Assembly: GCA_949529985.1 (NCBI GenBank)
Contig: CATIRS010000026.1
Span: 62,001 to 126,000, forward strand
DNA: 64,000 bases
Source: Owenweeksia sp. TMED14
GTDB lineage: Bacteria > Bacteroidota > Bacteroidia > Flavobacteriales > Schleiferiaceae
Reading direction: 5' to 3'
The notes under the pieces are model-generated. The model was not told where the DNA came from. It saw only the letters and a program-made list of their open reading frames with translations, and made no database searches. Within the stretch, counting starts at the first letter, position 1; each line of letters opens with the position of its first letter. The position numbers and the translations under genes are program-made. Below are positions 1 to 8,136 of the stretch, piece after piece.

Positions 1-458
1 CTGATGAAGGGTCAGAATTACCTCAGCTAATTGTTATTGACGGCGGAAAAGGTCAACTAAGCTCAGCGGTTAAGGCGCTAGATAAGTTGAATTTGAGTTC
101 TAAAATATCAATCGTTGGAATTGCAAAGCGTTTGGAAGAGTTATACTTTCCAAAAGACCCTATTCCATTATATTTAGATAAGCGATCAGAATCATTGAAA
201 ATATTGCAACAAGCCAGAAATGAAGCTCATAGGTTTAGTATTGCGCATCATAGGAAAAAACGTGGCAAGATTAGTATCACATCTCAATTGGAGAGTATTA
301 ATGGTATCGGCCCAGCCTCTCAAAAAATACTATTAACAGCTTTTAAATCTGTAGCAGGTTTGAAAAAATCAAAAATAGAGTCTATTGAATTGCTAATTGG
401 AAAATCCAAGGCGAAGGCAGTTTGGTCATGGATTCAAGAACAGAGACCTAAAAGTTAG
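1..458 (+). CDS. uvrC: UvrC, excinuclease ABC subunit C (C-terminal part, cut by window edge)
   Basis: This is the 3' end of uvrC, whose product makes the dual incision in nucleotide excision repair together with UvrAB. The reading frame is open from the first bases and continues upstream of the window. It begins with the family hallmark LPQLIVIDGGKGQL, part of the RNase H-like endonuclease domain. A conserved block follows with YFPKDPIPLYLDK, then LKILQQARNEAHRFSIAHHRKKR. The last 60 or so residues form the helix-hairpin-helix region (INGIGPASQKILLTAF). The C-terminus looks complete. The gene converges on the ABC exporter operon with a 19 nt gap. The internal ATG at 87 is not the true start, because conserved UvrC sequence lies upstream of it in frame. 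Confidence 0.95.
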   Translation, partial: DEGSELPQLIVIDGGKGQLSSAVKALDKLNLSSKISIVGIAKRLEELYFPKDPIPLYLDKRSESLKILQQARNEAHRFSIAHHRKKRGKISITSQLESINGIGPASQKILLTAFKSVAGLKKSKIESIELLIGKSKAKAVWSWIQEQRPKS

Positions 459-477
459 AAGCCGATCAATGTATAAA

Positions 478-1146
478 TCATTTTATCCGCCCGTCTTCGA
501 GATAGATAATTCTGCGAGCACGATCTATAACACGTTGATCATGTGTTGAGAAAATAAATGTAGTTTCTTCTTTACTATTGAGTTCAGACATTATATCTAA
601 AAGTTTACTCGTGGACTTTGAATCTAAATTAGCTGTCGGCTCATCCGCTAAGACAAAACGAGGGCTGCTAGCTAATGCTCTTGCTACAGCAACCCTTTGC
701 TGCTGACCTCCTGAGAGTTGATTGGGGCGGCTATTTGCTTTATCGGAAAGGCCTACTGCTTCTAAAAGCTCCATTCCTCGATCGTTTCTTATTCTTTTTG
801 GAACCCCTTGTAATTCCAGTATAAAAGTTGTGTTTTCTATCGCGGTAAGAACAGGTATGAGATTATATGCCTGAAACACAAAGCCAATATTTTTTAATCG
901 GAAGTCAATTAAATCTTTATCGCTCATTTTGGTTATTTCTGTTTTATCGATCCAAATTTCACCAGAATTTGGCTTATCTAATCCGCCTATTGCATTAAGA
1001 AGTGTTGTTTTTCCACATCCAGATGGACCAACTATCGAGGTGAATTCACCAGATTCAAATTCGACACTTACGCCATTTATTGCGCGCACTTTTCCTGATT
1101 GGGATTCATATATTTTGAGGATGTTTTTTAGGCGAATAAGTGACAT
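478..1146 (-). CDS. ABC transporter ATP-binding protein, LolD/MacB type
   Basis: This 222-residue ATPase energises the two FtsX-like permeases encoded just upstream. Walker A is GPSGCGKT (residues 40-47), the signature is LSGGQQQR, and Walker B is FVLADEP followed by TANLDSKS, the pattern of the LolD/FtsE/MacB subfamily. Length is normal for LolD. It is the last gene of a four-gene minus-strand operon (LolA-like, permease, permease, ATPase), 14 nt after the preceding permease stop. By family knowledge such complexes extract lipoproteins or other substrates from the inner membrane rather than importing nutrients. The exact substrate cannot be read from the sequence. Confidence 0.9.
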   Translation of the reverse strand: MSLIRLKNILKIYESQSGKVRAINGVSVEFESGEFTSIVGPSGCGKTTLLNAIGGLDKPNSGEIWIDKTEITKMSDKDLIDFRLKNIGFVFQAYNLIPVLTAIENTTFILELQGVPKRIRNDRGMELLEAVGLSDKANSRPNQLSGGQQQRVAVARALASSPRFVLADEPTANLDSKSTSKLLDIMSELNSKEETTFIFSTHDQRVIDRARRIIYLEDGRIK

Positions 1147-1160
1147 ATTTCAAATAATAT

Positions 1161-2432
1161 TTAAAGAACTCTCATGCTCTCAATGGGGTTTAATTTTAAT
1201 GCTTTTCGAGCTGGGTGCAATGCAGATAAGAATGACAAGACTAAGACTAGAGCTGTCACAGGCAAATAATATTCAGGAACTATTGCCGGATAAACAGTAG
1301 ACTCAATTCCATATTGAGCTAATCCTTGTTCTACTGACTTTAGTGTGATCCCGGTTTTCGAGGTGACATATAATGATATATGCCCAAAAAGCAAACCAAT
1401 AGGAAGACCAAAAAAGCTTAATAATATTGTTTCTGTAACGATCAAATTAAATATTTTCTGTCTATTCATTCCAACGGCCATAAGCATCCCTAGTTCCCTT
1501 GTTCTTTCTAAAATGGCCATGAGCATAGTATTTAAAATACCAAAAGACATGGCTAAAAGAATAATCATCATAAACAACAACAGACTTTGAGCTAATATTG
1601 CATCTGCCACACCGAGCTCCGGACTAACTTCTTTCCATGTCCGGAAAATAAGCGAATTGTCATTGTGAATTTCTCTTTTTTTAACTTCGCCCTCAAGAGA
1701 ACTGCTTGTTTCCTCTATTTGGTAAGGCTCTTTAACTCTATAGTTGACCTCGTGCGCTATTGAGTTAAAATTAAAATCAATATTTGTAGTATCTGTAAAT
1801 CCCATTTGAGAGGAAATTGTGCCCTTAGGAACATATATCATTGATTCTTCCAACAAATTTGATGCCCCGTCATAAATTCCAACGAGCCAAAATAACGCAC
1901 TATGAACACCTCCATTTATATCCTGAAAAGTGAGTATGATCCTATCATCTATTTCCACCTCAAGTCGATTGGCCAATTTCTCACCTAAAACTACATCTTC
2001 AGCAAAAGAGCTTTTAAAAAAATTCCCCGAGGAGATGTTTCTTGCTGCTGAAAAAAGTGACTGCTCTGATTTGGGTGTCACACCATATGCGATAACTGGA
2101 GCAGAACCGGATCCCCCTTGAACCATGGCATTGCAGACAACTCTTGATGAATAAGCTGTAATGTTGGGGTCAGCAATTATCATCTCTTCCACAGATTTCA
2201 AATTATCTATAATTGAGGAAGGGTCTTGCTTCTCTAAATAATTAAAAGAAGTGATTCTTCCATGTCCAACATTATCATCTAATAAAGTTACTGTTCTTTG
2301 ATTATTCAGGCCTTGGGCCCAACCCATCATAAAGATTCCTGACCATACTCCAAGCGACATAGCGCCAATTACCACTGCCGACCTCCAAGAGTTTCGCCAA
2401 ATATTTCGCCAAGCTATTATTAATATTGTCAT
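1161..2432 (-). CDS. ABC transporter permease, LolC/LolE (FtsX-like) family
   Basis: This is a 423-residue inner-membrane permease with the MacB/FtsX topology: one N-terminal transmembrane helix (about residues 20-40), a large periplasmic domain (about 45-270) and three C-terminal helices (about 285-410). The C-terminus has the family block LNTMLMAILERTRELGMLMAVGMNR, which contacts the ATPase, and ends HPARKALKLNPIESMRVL, typical of FtsX permeases. Its ATG overlaps the stop of the preceding permease gene (2429-2432), so the two are probably translationally coupled. With the partner permease it would form a LolCE-like heterodimer, which is inference. Confidence 0.88.
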   Translation of the reverse strand: MTILIIAWRNIWRNSWRSAVVIGAMSLGVWSGIFMMGWAQGLNNQRTVTLLDDNVGHGRITSFNYLEKQDPSSIIDNLKSVEEMIIADPNITAYSSRVVCNAMVQGGSGSAPVIAYGVTPKSEQSLFSAARNISSGNFFKSSFAEDVVLGEKLANRLEVEIDDRIILTFQDINGGVHSALFWLVGIYDGASNLLEESMIYVPKGTISSQMGFTDTTNIDFNFNSIAHEVNYRVKEPYQIEETSSSLEGEVKKREIHNDNSLIFRTWKEVSPELGVADAILAQSLLLFMMIILLAMSFGILNTMLMAILERTRELGMLMAVGMNRQKIFNLIVTETILLSFFGLPIGLLFGHISLYVTSKTGITLKSVEQGLAQYGIESTVYPAIVPEYYLPVTALVLVLSFLSALHPARKALKLNPIESMRVL

Positions 2433-3646
2433 CGATTTATGGCTGGAGATTTATAAACGACAAAGACAGGCCAAAAACTAACGAAGAGCACGATGAAAAG
2501 AACAATTGAAGTATGAGTAATTGCTATTGACCAATCTAGTGAGGGTGGAAGTACCGGTTCCCAACCCATATTTTCCATTGCCAAGGCGGCATCGCCTAAA
2601 AGTCTAGGAGGATTAAGATGTAAAAAATACGCTAAACTTCTACCGAGAGTTATTCCAATTATTGAACCTAATAATCCCATTAATAAGGCCTCAATTAAAA
2701 CCACTCTTGTCAGGATTCTTCTTTTCACTCCTAATGCTATCTGCATAGTAAATTCTCTTTGTCTTTCATTTGCAAGCATAATCATAGTTCCTAAAAGCCC
2801 AAATGAGATTACAATATAAAGTATAAAAAGAGTTACTATTCCTCCGGTGGAATCAGCACGAATTGCTTGTTTTAGCTCTGGAACTCTCTCTTCCCATGAG
2901 CTCCATGAGGCCCCTTTCAGTTTGTGGTCGAGGGAAAGAGCAGAAGTTAGATTTAATGAGTTTTTTTTATCCTTTGGAGTAATTAAAACCGACCCCCACA
3001 TTCCATAAGCCCCACTATATTCCTGTGCATCTTTAAGTTTTAAAATAGCGGCTCTCTTCTCTAACTCAGGGTTTCCAAGTTTTAAAGTTCCCGCTACAAG
3101 TAACAAATCATTTGCTAGTCCCCCCTGATAACCTTGACCAAGCCCTACAATTGTATCTCCAATATTTACATTTAGCAAAAAAGCTAATTTTCTCCCCAGC
3201 CAAACAGGAATAATTTTACTTTTTCTGTCTTTAAAGCTACCAGTGATTAACTTGTTGTTCCAGAATGCGGTATCTTCTTTTTCAAAATCAACGCCAATCC
3301 ATTGTGCAACAGAGCTTTCATTTTTATAACTTAAAAGATTAAAGCCGGATAGTCTTGGCCGAACACTTTTAACTCTATCATCGTTTTCCAGCTTATCAAA
3401 CCATCTAGTGTTTTCCGGAATAGCTAAGTCTATATTTTGTGCCGGCCAATAAGAGCTATCGGAAACCTGAATATAGCCTGAAACACCACCAATAATAGTA
3501 TCTATCATATGCTCATGTATCCCTAATTGCAGGGATCTTAAAGAAATCGCAAAAAAAAGTGCAAAAGCAACTGCCGAGGCTGTAATAGTGCTACGTCTTC
3601 TATTCCGCCCTAGATTCCTCCATGCCATTATGAAAGCTAATTTCAA
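2429..3646 (-). CDS. ABC transporter permease, FtsX-like family (second permease)
   Basis: This 405-residue permease begins with MAWRNLGRNRRRSTITASAVAFALFFAISL, the N-terminal cytoplasmic helix and first membrane segment of LolC/E-type permeases. A periplasmic domain and three C-terminal membrane helices follow (ILYIVISFGLLGTMIMLANERQREF is the first). The NERQREFTMQIALGVKR block matches the coupling-helix region of the family. The C-terminus is shorter than in the sister permease and lacks its NPIESMRVL-like tail. It overlaps its neighbours by 4 bp on both sides. Sequence divergence from the sister suggests a heterodimeric transporter. Confidence 0.87.
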   Translation of the reverse strand: MKLAFIMAWRNLGRNRRRSTITASAVAFALFFAISLRSLQLGIHEHMIDTIIGGVSGYIQVSDSSYWPAQNIDLAIPENTRWFDKLENDDRVKSVRPRLSGFNLLSYKNESSVAQWIGVDFEKEDTAFWNNKLITGSFKDRKSKIIPVWLGRKLAFLLNVNIGDTIVGLGQGYQGGLANDLLLVAGTLKLGNPELEKRAAILKLKDAQEYSGAYGMWGSVLITPKDKKNSLNLTSALSLDHKLKGASWSSWEERVPELKQAIRADSTGGIVTLFILYIVISFGLLGTMIMLANERQREFTMQIALGVKRRILTRVVLIEALLMGLLGSIIGITLGRSLAYFLHLNPPRLLGDAALAMENMGWEPVLPPSLDWSIAITHTSIVLFIVLFVSFWPVFVVYKSPAINR

Positions 3647-4389
3647 GATTCCAATTTCTTCATCCTGGTCTCTGTAAAATATTTTGGATTTAGATCTTGC
3701 AGTTTTTCCCAGTCTAATATTTTTAGAGAAGTTTTTTGTGTCCCTTTTTTAGTGCTGAACATTATTGACGAAGGAATTAGAACACCATCAGCTTCTTTAT
3801 ATTCTAGAAAGTCTATTTGTTGAATTATTGTTCCTTTTCTGTTGTAAACTACTAATCTACTAACGCTTCCCTTTTTTTTATTTAAAAAAGCGTCAATATG
3901 GTCATGAGCGACAGCAGTTTTTGGTAGAGGGAAGCAACGAATCAAATGACAAGGCTCACCATTTATTGTAGCAGGTAATTCAAGTTGGTGTGTAAAATCT
4001 TTTGATAAAGATGCTGGGCCTAAAATATTATCAAACTGAGCATCAGTTCCCATCCACCCTTGAGCCAGCATTGAGGATGGGAGATTAATAGTTCGTTTTG
4101 TTTTTGGCGAGTATGTTAAAAGCTTTTTACCAGCTTTCATATACACCATTCCAGAATCTCTGAATGGAGATATAATCTCTACGATTGAATAATTATTGTC
4201 TAAGCGCCAACTGCGAAGAGTTATTTTTTTAGTGTAACGTGGCCTTATCGAGACTAGTTCAATTTTAGAGTATGACGGAATGTTTCCATTAAGCTTTTCT
4301 GCTTTTTCGAGAAGAGAAATTGGTGTCTGACTAAATATTGATATGTAGGAGAAAAAAACACAAAATGAAATAATAAATTTTAAAAACAT
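3643..4389 (-). CDS. LolA-like outer-membrane lipoprotein-sorting protein
   Basis: This is a 248-residue exported protein with a signal peptide (residues 1-20, ending IFSQ). The body resembles the COG2834 LolA-related family: MVYMKAGKKLLTYSPKTKRTINLPSSML followed by QGWMGTDAQFDN matches the conserved YxPxxxRxxxLPxSMxxQxWMGxD pattern. It is the first gene of the operon, with an exact TAnnTTTG element upstream, and its stop overlaps the first permease start. In LolA-fold proteins the hydrophobic cavity carries lipidated cargo across the periplasm. Its linkage to two FtsX-like permeases and a LolD-like ATPase suggests a dedicated envelope trafficking path. The family is well supported; the cargo is unknown. 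Confidence 0.82.
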   Translation of the reverse strand: MFLKFIISFCVFFSYISIFSQTPISLLEKAEKLNGNIPSYSKIELVSIRPRYTKKITLRSWRLDNNYSIVEIISPFRDSGMVYMKAGKKLLTYSPKTKRTINLPSSMLAQGWMGTDAQFDNILGPASLSKDFTHQLELPATINGEPCHLIRCFPLPKTAVAHDHIDAFLNKKKGSVSRLVVYNRKGTIIQQIDFLEYKEADGVLIPSSIMFSTKKGTQKTSLKILDWEKLQDLNPKYFTETRMKKLES

Positions 4390-4418
4390 TGCTTTTTAAA
4401 ACGCTTTAAATTTGGATT

Positions 4419-4426
4419 CAAAAATA
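4419..4426 (-). promoter_or_regulatory. Bacteroidota -7 element of the LolA-like/ABC operon
   Basis: On the minus strand this reads TATTTTTG, an exact match to the Bacteroidota TAnnTTTG -7 consensus. It lies 29 nt upstream of the ATG at 4389. No clear -33 TTTG is seen at normal spacing. Confidence 0.45.
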
Positions 4427-4552
4427 ACTAATAATCATATTGAAAATTGATATAATTATGCCAAAGTGTCCTACAATTTTATTCGGCACTAAATTTGAAG
4501 TATTATAAATCAAATAAATATTTATTTGAACGTAATTTTAAATATACTCGTT

Positions 4553-4969
4553 ATGTATCCAGAAGATTTAATAGAACCAATGCGCGCTGAGTTAACGAAT
4601 GCAGGTTTCGATGAAATTCGTGAATCAAGTTCAATGGAGGAGGCTATTACCAAGACTAAAGGAACAACATTAGTAGTAATAAATTCTGTATGTGGATGTG
4701 CTGCTGCTGCGGCTAGACCGGGAGTAAGAATGGCGGTAACTAAGACCTCAAAAACTCCCGATCATTTGATAACAGCTTTTGCAGGAAATGACAAAGCCTC
4801 TGTGGATAAAGCGAGAGAATTGATGTTGCCATTTCCACCATCATCTCCTTGTATGGCATTATTCAAGGATGGTGAATTAGTTCATATGCTTGAGCGTCAT
4901 CATATAGAGGGGCGACCGGCTGAAATGATATCGGAGAACTTGGGTAGTGCATTCGAAGAGCATTGTTAA
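4553..4969 (+). CDS. BrxA/BrxB family bacilliredoxin
   Basis: This 138-residue thiol protein belongs to the BrxA/BrxB (YphP/YqiW, DUF1094) family, which removes bacillithiol from S-bacillithiolated proteins or acts as a disulfide isomerase. The diagnostic C-G-C active site is at Cys47 and Cys49 in TTLVVINSVCGCAA. Other conserved parts are MYPEDLIEPMRAELTNAGF at the N-terminus and SPCMALFKDGELVHMLERH in the middle. The chosen start is ATG 4553, because homologues begin MYPE; an in-frame TTG at 4526 would add nine non-conserved residues. The protein ends in a Cys (138), seen in family members. It is monocistronic, followed by two strong hairpins. It implies bacillithiol chemistry in this organism. 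Confidence 0.9.
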   Translation: MYPEDLIEPMRAELTNAGFDEIRESSSMEEAITKTKGTTLVVINSVCGCAAAAARPGVRMAVTKTSKTPDHLITAFAGNDKASVDKARELMLPFPPSSPCMALFKDGELVHMLERHHIEGRPAEMISENLGSAFEEHC

Positions 4970-4981
4970 AATTTTCAATCA

Positions 4982-5020
4982 ATCATATTTATCCTCGATT
5001 TTTTAGAGGATAAATATGAT
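4982..5020. terminator. Perfect 15-bp inverted repeat, probable terminator after the bacilliredoxin gene
   Basis: The arms at 4982-4996 (ATCATATTTATCCTC) and 5006-5020 are perfect reverse complements around a 9-nt T-rich loop. The stem starts 13 nt after the bacilliredoxin stop and is followed by TTCATTTT. It is a good intrinsic terminator candidate. The stem is AT-rich, so a role as a protein-binding operator is also possible. Confidence 0.6.
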
Positions 5021-5023
5021 TTC

Positions 5024-5055
5024 ATTTTACCATAATTCTTACCTTATGGTAAAAT
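5024..5055. promoter_or_regulatory. Perfect 11-bp inverted repeat upstream of susC (operator or second hairpin)
   Basis: The arms at 5024-5034 (ATTTTACCATA) and 5045-5055 (TATGGTAAAAT) are perfect reverse complements separated by 10 nt, one helical turn plus arms. The repeat begins 3 nt after the terminator-like hairpin. It sits just before a promoter-like region with GTAATTTG at 5066-5073, close to TAnnTTTG. Dyad geometry and position upstream of a carbohydrate operon suggest a dimeric regulator site; an RNA hairpin is the alternative. Confidence 0.4.
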
Positions 5056-5123
5056 ATACTATAGTGTAATTTGTACACTTCCATTTTTTAGGTTTAAATT
5101 TAGTGCTTAATAATTACTAGATA

Positions 5124-8100
5124 ATGAACTGGAAACATACTATCGGTGCGGTGATAATATTTTGTATTTCGAGCACTTCAGTTATTGCTCAAACTATAAT
5201 TTCAGGAACGGTTTCCGACAAGATATCAGGCGAACCAGTCCCTTCTGTTTCGATAAAAGAAAAAGGAACAAACAAGGCCTCTCTTACAAACTTTGATGGA
5301 AAGTATTCGATTGAAGTCACCAAAAATGCAGTTTTAGTATTTTCTGCCTTGGGTTTTGAAACTATTGAGAATGAGATTAGTGAAAATCTTTTAAATGTTT
5401 CTTTGAATCCATTATCGAGCGAATTAGATGAAATTGTAGTCGTTGGATATGGTTCTAAAAATATAAAAGATTTGACAGGCTCATTGGTTTCGGTAAAATC
5501 AAAATCTTTTCAGAAAGGTGCTTTTTCTACTCCCGAGGCACTGATTGTGGGCAAAACCCCCGGTGTCCGAATTACATCGAATAGTGGTATGCCAGGAGCA
5601 GGGAGCAGAATTAGAATAAGAGGCGGATCTTCATTAAATGCAAGTAATGACCCCTTGATTGTTATTGATGGACTTCCTTCTGACGGTTTGGGATTGCTGA
5701 ACCCTTCGGATATAGAAAGTTTTACAATTCTTAAGGATGCTTCTGCAACTGCGATTTATGGATCTAGAGCAGCAAATGGAGTTATTCTTGTTACCACGAA
5801 AAAAGGCAAAGCCAGCGAATCATTTGCGGTGAATTTTAATTATTTGAGATCTACAAAGAGAGTGAATAATCGAATTGATGTTTTAAGTACAGATCAATTT
5901 CGTGATTTAATTACTGATAAAGGGACTTCTAGTCAAGTGGCGAGACTTGGAACATCAGATCCGGACACATACACCGATTGGCAAAATGAGATATATCAAA
6001 CAGGTACTTTAAATGACTACAATGTATCACTCTCAGGGGGGCTTAAAAAAATACCTTATCGCTTAGGTTTAGGCTATTATAAAGAAGCAGGAGTTTTAAA
6101 GACATCTCAGCTGGATCGATATAGCGCCAACCTTAATGCCACTCCAAGTTTTTTTAATGGCAAATTGAAAGCAAATACAAGTGTGAAATTCATACGTTCA
6201 GACAATGTTTATGCGAATCAAGGCGCCATAGGAACTGCTGTATTTTTTGACCCGACACGTCCTGTTTTATCGGATGATACAAGTTCTTATGGTGGATATT
6301 TTGAGTGGTTGATGCCAAATGGAAATCCATCGGCCCTCTCCCCAAGAAATCCTGTTGGGCTTTTAAATCTAAGAGAAAATCTTCAGAGAAATAATCGTTT
6401 TTTAGGTAATATTATTTTTGATTATCAACCATTATCGTCTAAAGATTTGCATTTATTTATGAATATTGGTGGAGAGCAATCATCTATGAGCGGCATAGTT
6501 CGCGTTCCTGCTGATGCCGCTATGAATTTCAATAATGGAGGAGAAGACAATCAATATCAATCAACAAGAACTAATAGACTGATCGAATTATATGCTAATT
6601 ATAAAGAAGATTTGAGTAAAAACATTAGTTCGGATCTTACCGGCGGATATTCTTTCCAACATTGGAGTTCGTCATCTCCTACCTATCCTAATTTAAATGC
6701 GTCAGGAGACACAATTTCCCCTGCAAATCCGAATCCATTTTTTACGGAAAATGCTCTTATGTCTTTTTATGGGAGGGCTAATTTTAACATCAGTAATAAA
6801 TATTTGCTAACAACCACTGTCCGCTCTGATGGATCTTCAAGATTTTCTAAAACTGCACGTTGGGGATTTTTCCCTTCTGCTGCTCTGGGATGGAATATTA
6901 ATGAAGAAGATTTTTTTAAAGACCTAAAGTTCTTTTCAAAATTAAAATTAAGAGTTGGATATGGAGTTACAGGTCAACAAGATATATTTAACGATTACGG
7001 ATATATCCCTAATTATAATTTTGGGACAGCTACAGCTCAGTATCAATTTGGTAATTCTTTCATAGATGTACTGCGACCGGATGCTTATGACTATAATCTA
7101 CAATGGGAGAAAACAGCTACAAGCAATATTGCATTAGACTTTGGATTCTTTAAAGGAAAAGTAAATGGATCTATAGATTTCTACAACAAGAACACTACTG
7201 ATTTACTAGCAGTAATTCCAATTCCTGCTGGAACGAATTTTTCAAATAGTGTTTTGACTAATGTGGGTGCAATGACCAACAATGGTATAGAGGCGTCAGT
7301 GAATTTTGTACTTATAAATAACTCTAATACTAATTGGGATGTGGGCTTTAACGCAACACGAAATCGAAATAAAATAACAAAATTATCTATAATTCAAGAC
7401 ACCACATCCCCTGGAATTCAGGTTGGTGGAATTTCTGGCGGAGTAGGGAATACCATTCAGATTCACGCCATAGGAATGCCGATGTTTACATTTTTTACCT
7501 ATGAACAGATATATGATGACAATAATAAACCAATTGAGCGGAGCGGAAATATTGATTCTTACTCAGGTAATGTAGATTTAGATGGGAATGGTAAGATTGA
7601 TAACTATGAAGCCTATGTTGATCAAAATGGTGATGGGATTATAAATTCTAGTGATCTTATTGCCCACGTGAATTCAAGCCCGGAGCCACGTCAAATGTTT
7701 GCATTTAATACATCATTTTCGCACAAGAGATTTTCTGGAGGTATGACTTGGAGAGCAGAAACAGGTCAAGTGATGTATAATAACTTGAATTCAAATCATG
7801 CTAATTATTTCGAGGTTGGAGGATCGATGCGACATTTAAATAACTTAACAACAGATTATTTAAATTCAGAGTTTAGATTCCCCCAATACCTATCCTCATA
7901 CTATTTAGAAGACGCCTCTTTTTTGAGATTGGATAATTTATATCTCGGTTACAACTTCGGCTCTTTATATAAAGATCAGTTTGCTACTAGTGTCAATCTT
8001 TCTCTTCAAAATGCTTTGGTAATTACAAGCTATTCGGGTCTAGACCCAGAAGTAGCGGGAGGAATAGATAATATGATTTACCCAAGACCTCGAGTATTTA

Positions 8101-8126
8101 ACATTCAAGTCACTGTTAATTTTTAA
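5124..8126 (+). CDS. SusC/RagA-family TonB-linked outer-membrane transporter
   Basis: This is a 1000-residue outer-membrane transporter that would import oligosaccharides delivered by its SusD partner. A signal peptide occupies residues 1-22. A carboxypeptidase-regulatory-like beta-sandwich follows (about 25-95, ISGTVSDKISGEPVPSVSIKEKGT), then the SusC hallmark ELDEIVVVGYGS. The plug domain is at about 115-230 (RIRIRGGSSLNASNDPLIVIDG, TILKDASATAIYGSRAANGVI). The rest is a 22-strand barrel ending in an aromatic motif (NIQVTVNF). Residues about 815-845 hold two EF-hand-like loops (DLDGNGKID, DQNGDGIIN) that probably bind calcium at an extracellular loop. The susD gene follows after 10 nt. Downstream genes point to starch or maltodextrin as substrate. 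Confidence 0.93.
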   Translation: MNWKHTIGAVIIFCISSTSVIAQTIISGTVSDKISGEPVPSVSIKEKGTNKASLTNFDGKYSIEVTKNAVLVFSALGFETIENEISENLLNVSLNPLSSELDEIVVVGYGSKNIKDLTGSLVSVKSKSFQKGAFSTPEALIVGKTPGVRITSNSGMPGAGSRIRIRGGSSLNASNDPLIVIDGLPSDGLGLLNPSDIESFTILKDASATAIYGSRAANGVILVTTKKGKASESFAVNFNYLRSTKRVNNRIDVLSTDQFRDLITDKGTSSQVARLGTSDPDTYTDWQNEIYQTGTLNDYNVSLSGGLKKIPYRLGLGYYKEAGVLKTSQLDRYSANLNATPSFFNGKLKANTSVKFIRSDNVYANQGAIGTAVFFDPTRPVLSDDTSSYGGYFEWLMPNGNPSALSPRNPVGLLNLRENLQRNNRFLGNIIFDYQPLSSKDLHLFMNIGGEQSSMSGIVRVPADAAMNFNNGGEDNQYQSTRTNRLIELYANYKEDLSKNISSDLTGGYSFQHWSSSSPTYPNLNASGDTISPANPNPFFTENALMSFYGRANFNISNKYLLTTTVRSDGSSRFSKTARWGFFPSAALGWNINEEDFFKDLKFFSKLKLRVGYGVTGQQDIFNDYGYIPNYNFGTATAQYQFGNSFIDVLRPDAYDYNLQWEKTATSNIALDFGFFKGKVNGSIDFYNKNTTDLLAVIPIPAGTNFSNSVLTNVGAMTNNGIEASVNFVLINNSNTNWDVGFNATRNRNKITKLSIIQDTTSPGIQVGGISGGVGNTIQIHAIGMPMFTFFTYEQIYDDNNKPIERSGNIDSYSGNVDLDGNGKIDNYEAYVDQNGDGIINSSDLIAHVNSSPEPRQMFAFNTSFSHKRFSGGMTWRAETGQVMYNNLNSNHANYFEVGGSMRHLNNLTTDYLNSEFRFPQYLSSYYLEDASFLRLDNLYLGYNFGSLYKDQFATSVNLSLQNALVITSYSGLDPEVAGGIDNMIYPRPRVFNIQVTVNF

Positions 8127-8136
8127 TTGATAAAAA

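Noticed and set aside
929-1300. Open reading frame on the plus strand opposite the ABC ATPase and permease
   Set aside because: It lies antisense to well-supported genes, has no recognisable domain and is a coding shadow.
4526-4552. TTG start giving a longer bacilliredoxin
   Set aside because: The extra nine residues are not conserved, and the ATG at 4553 gives the family N-terminus.
7564-7660. EF-hand-like loops in SusC considered as a dockerin
   Set aside because: They are part of the SusC barrel frame; calcium-binding loops are common in SusC proteins and there is no cohesin partner.
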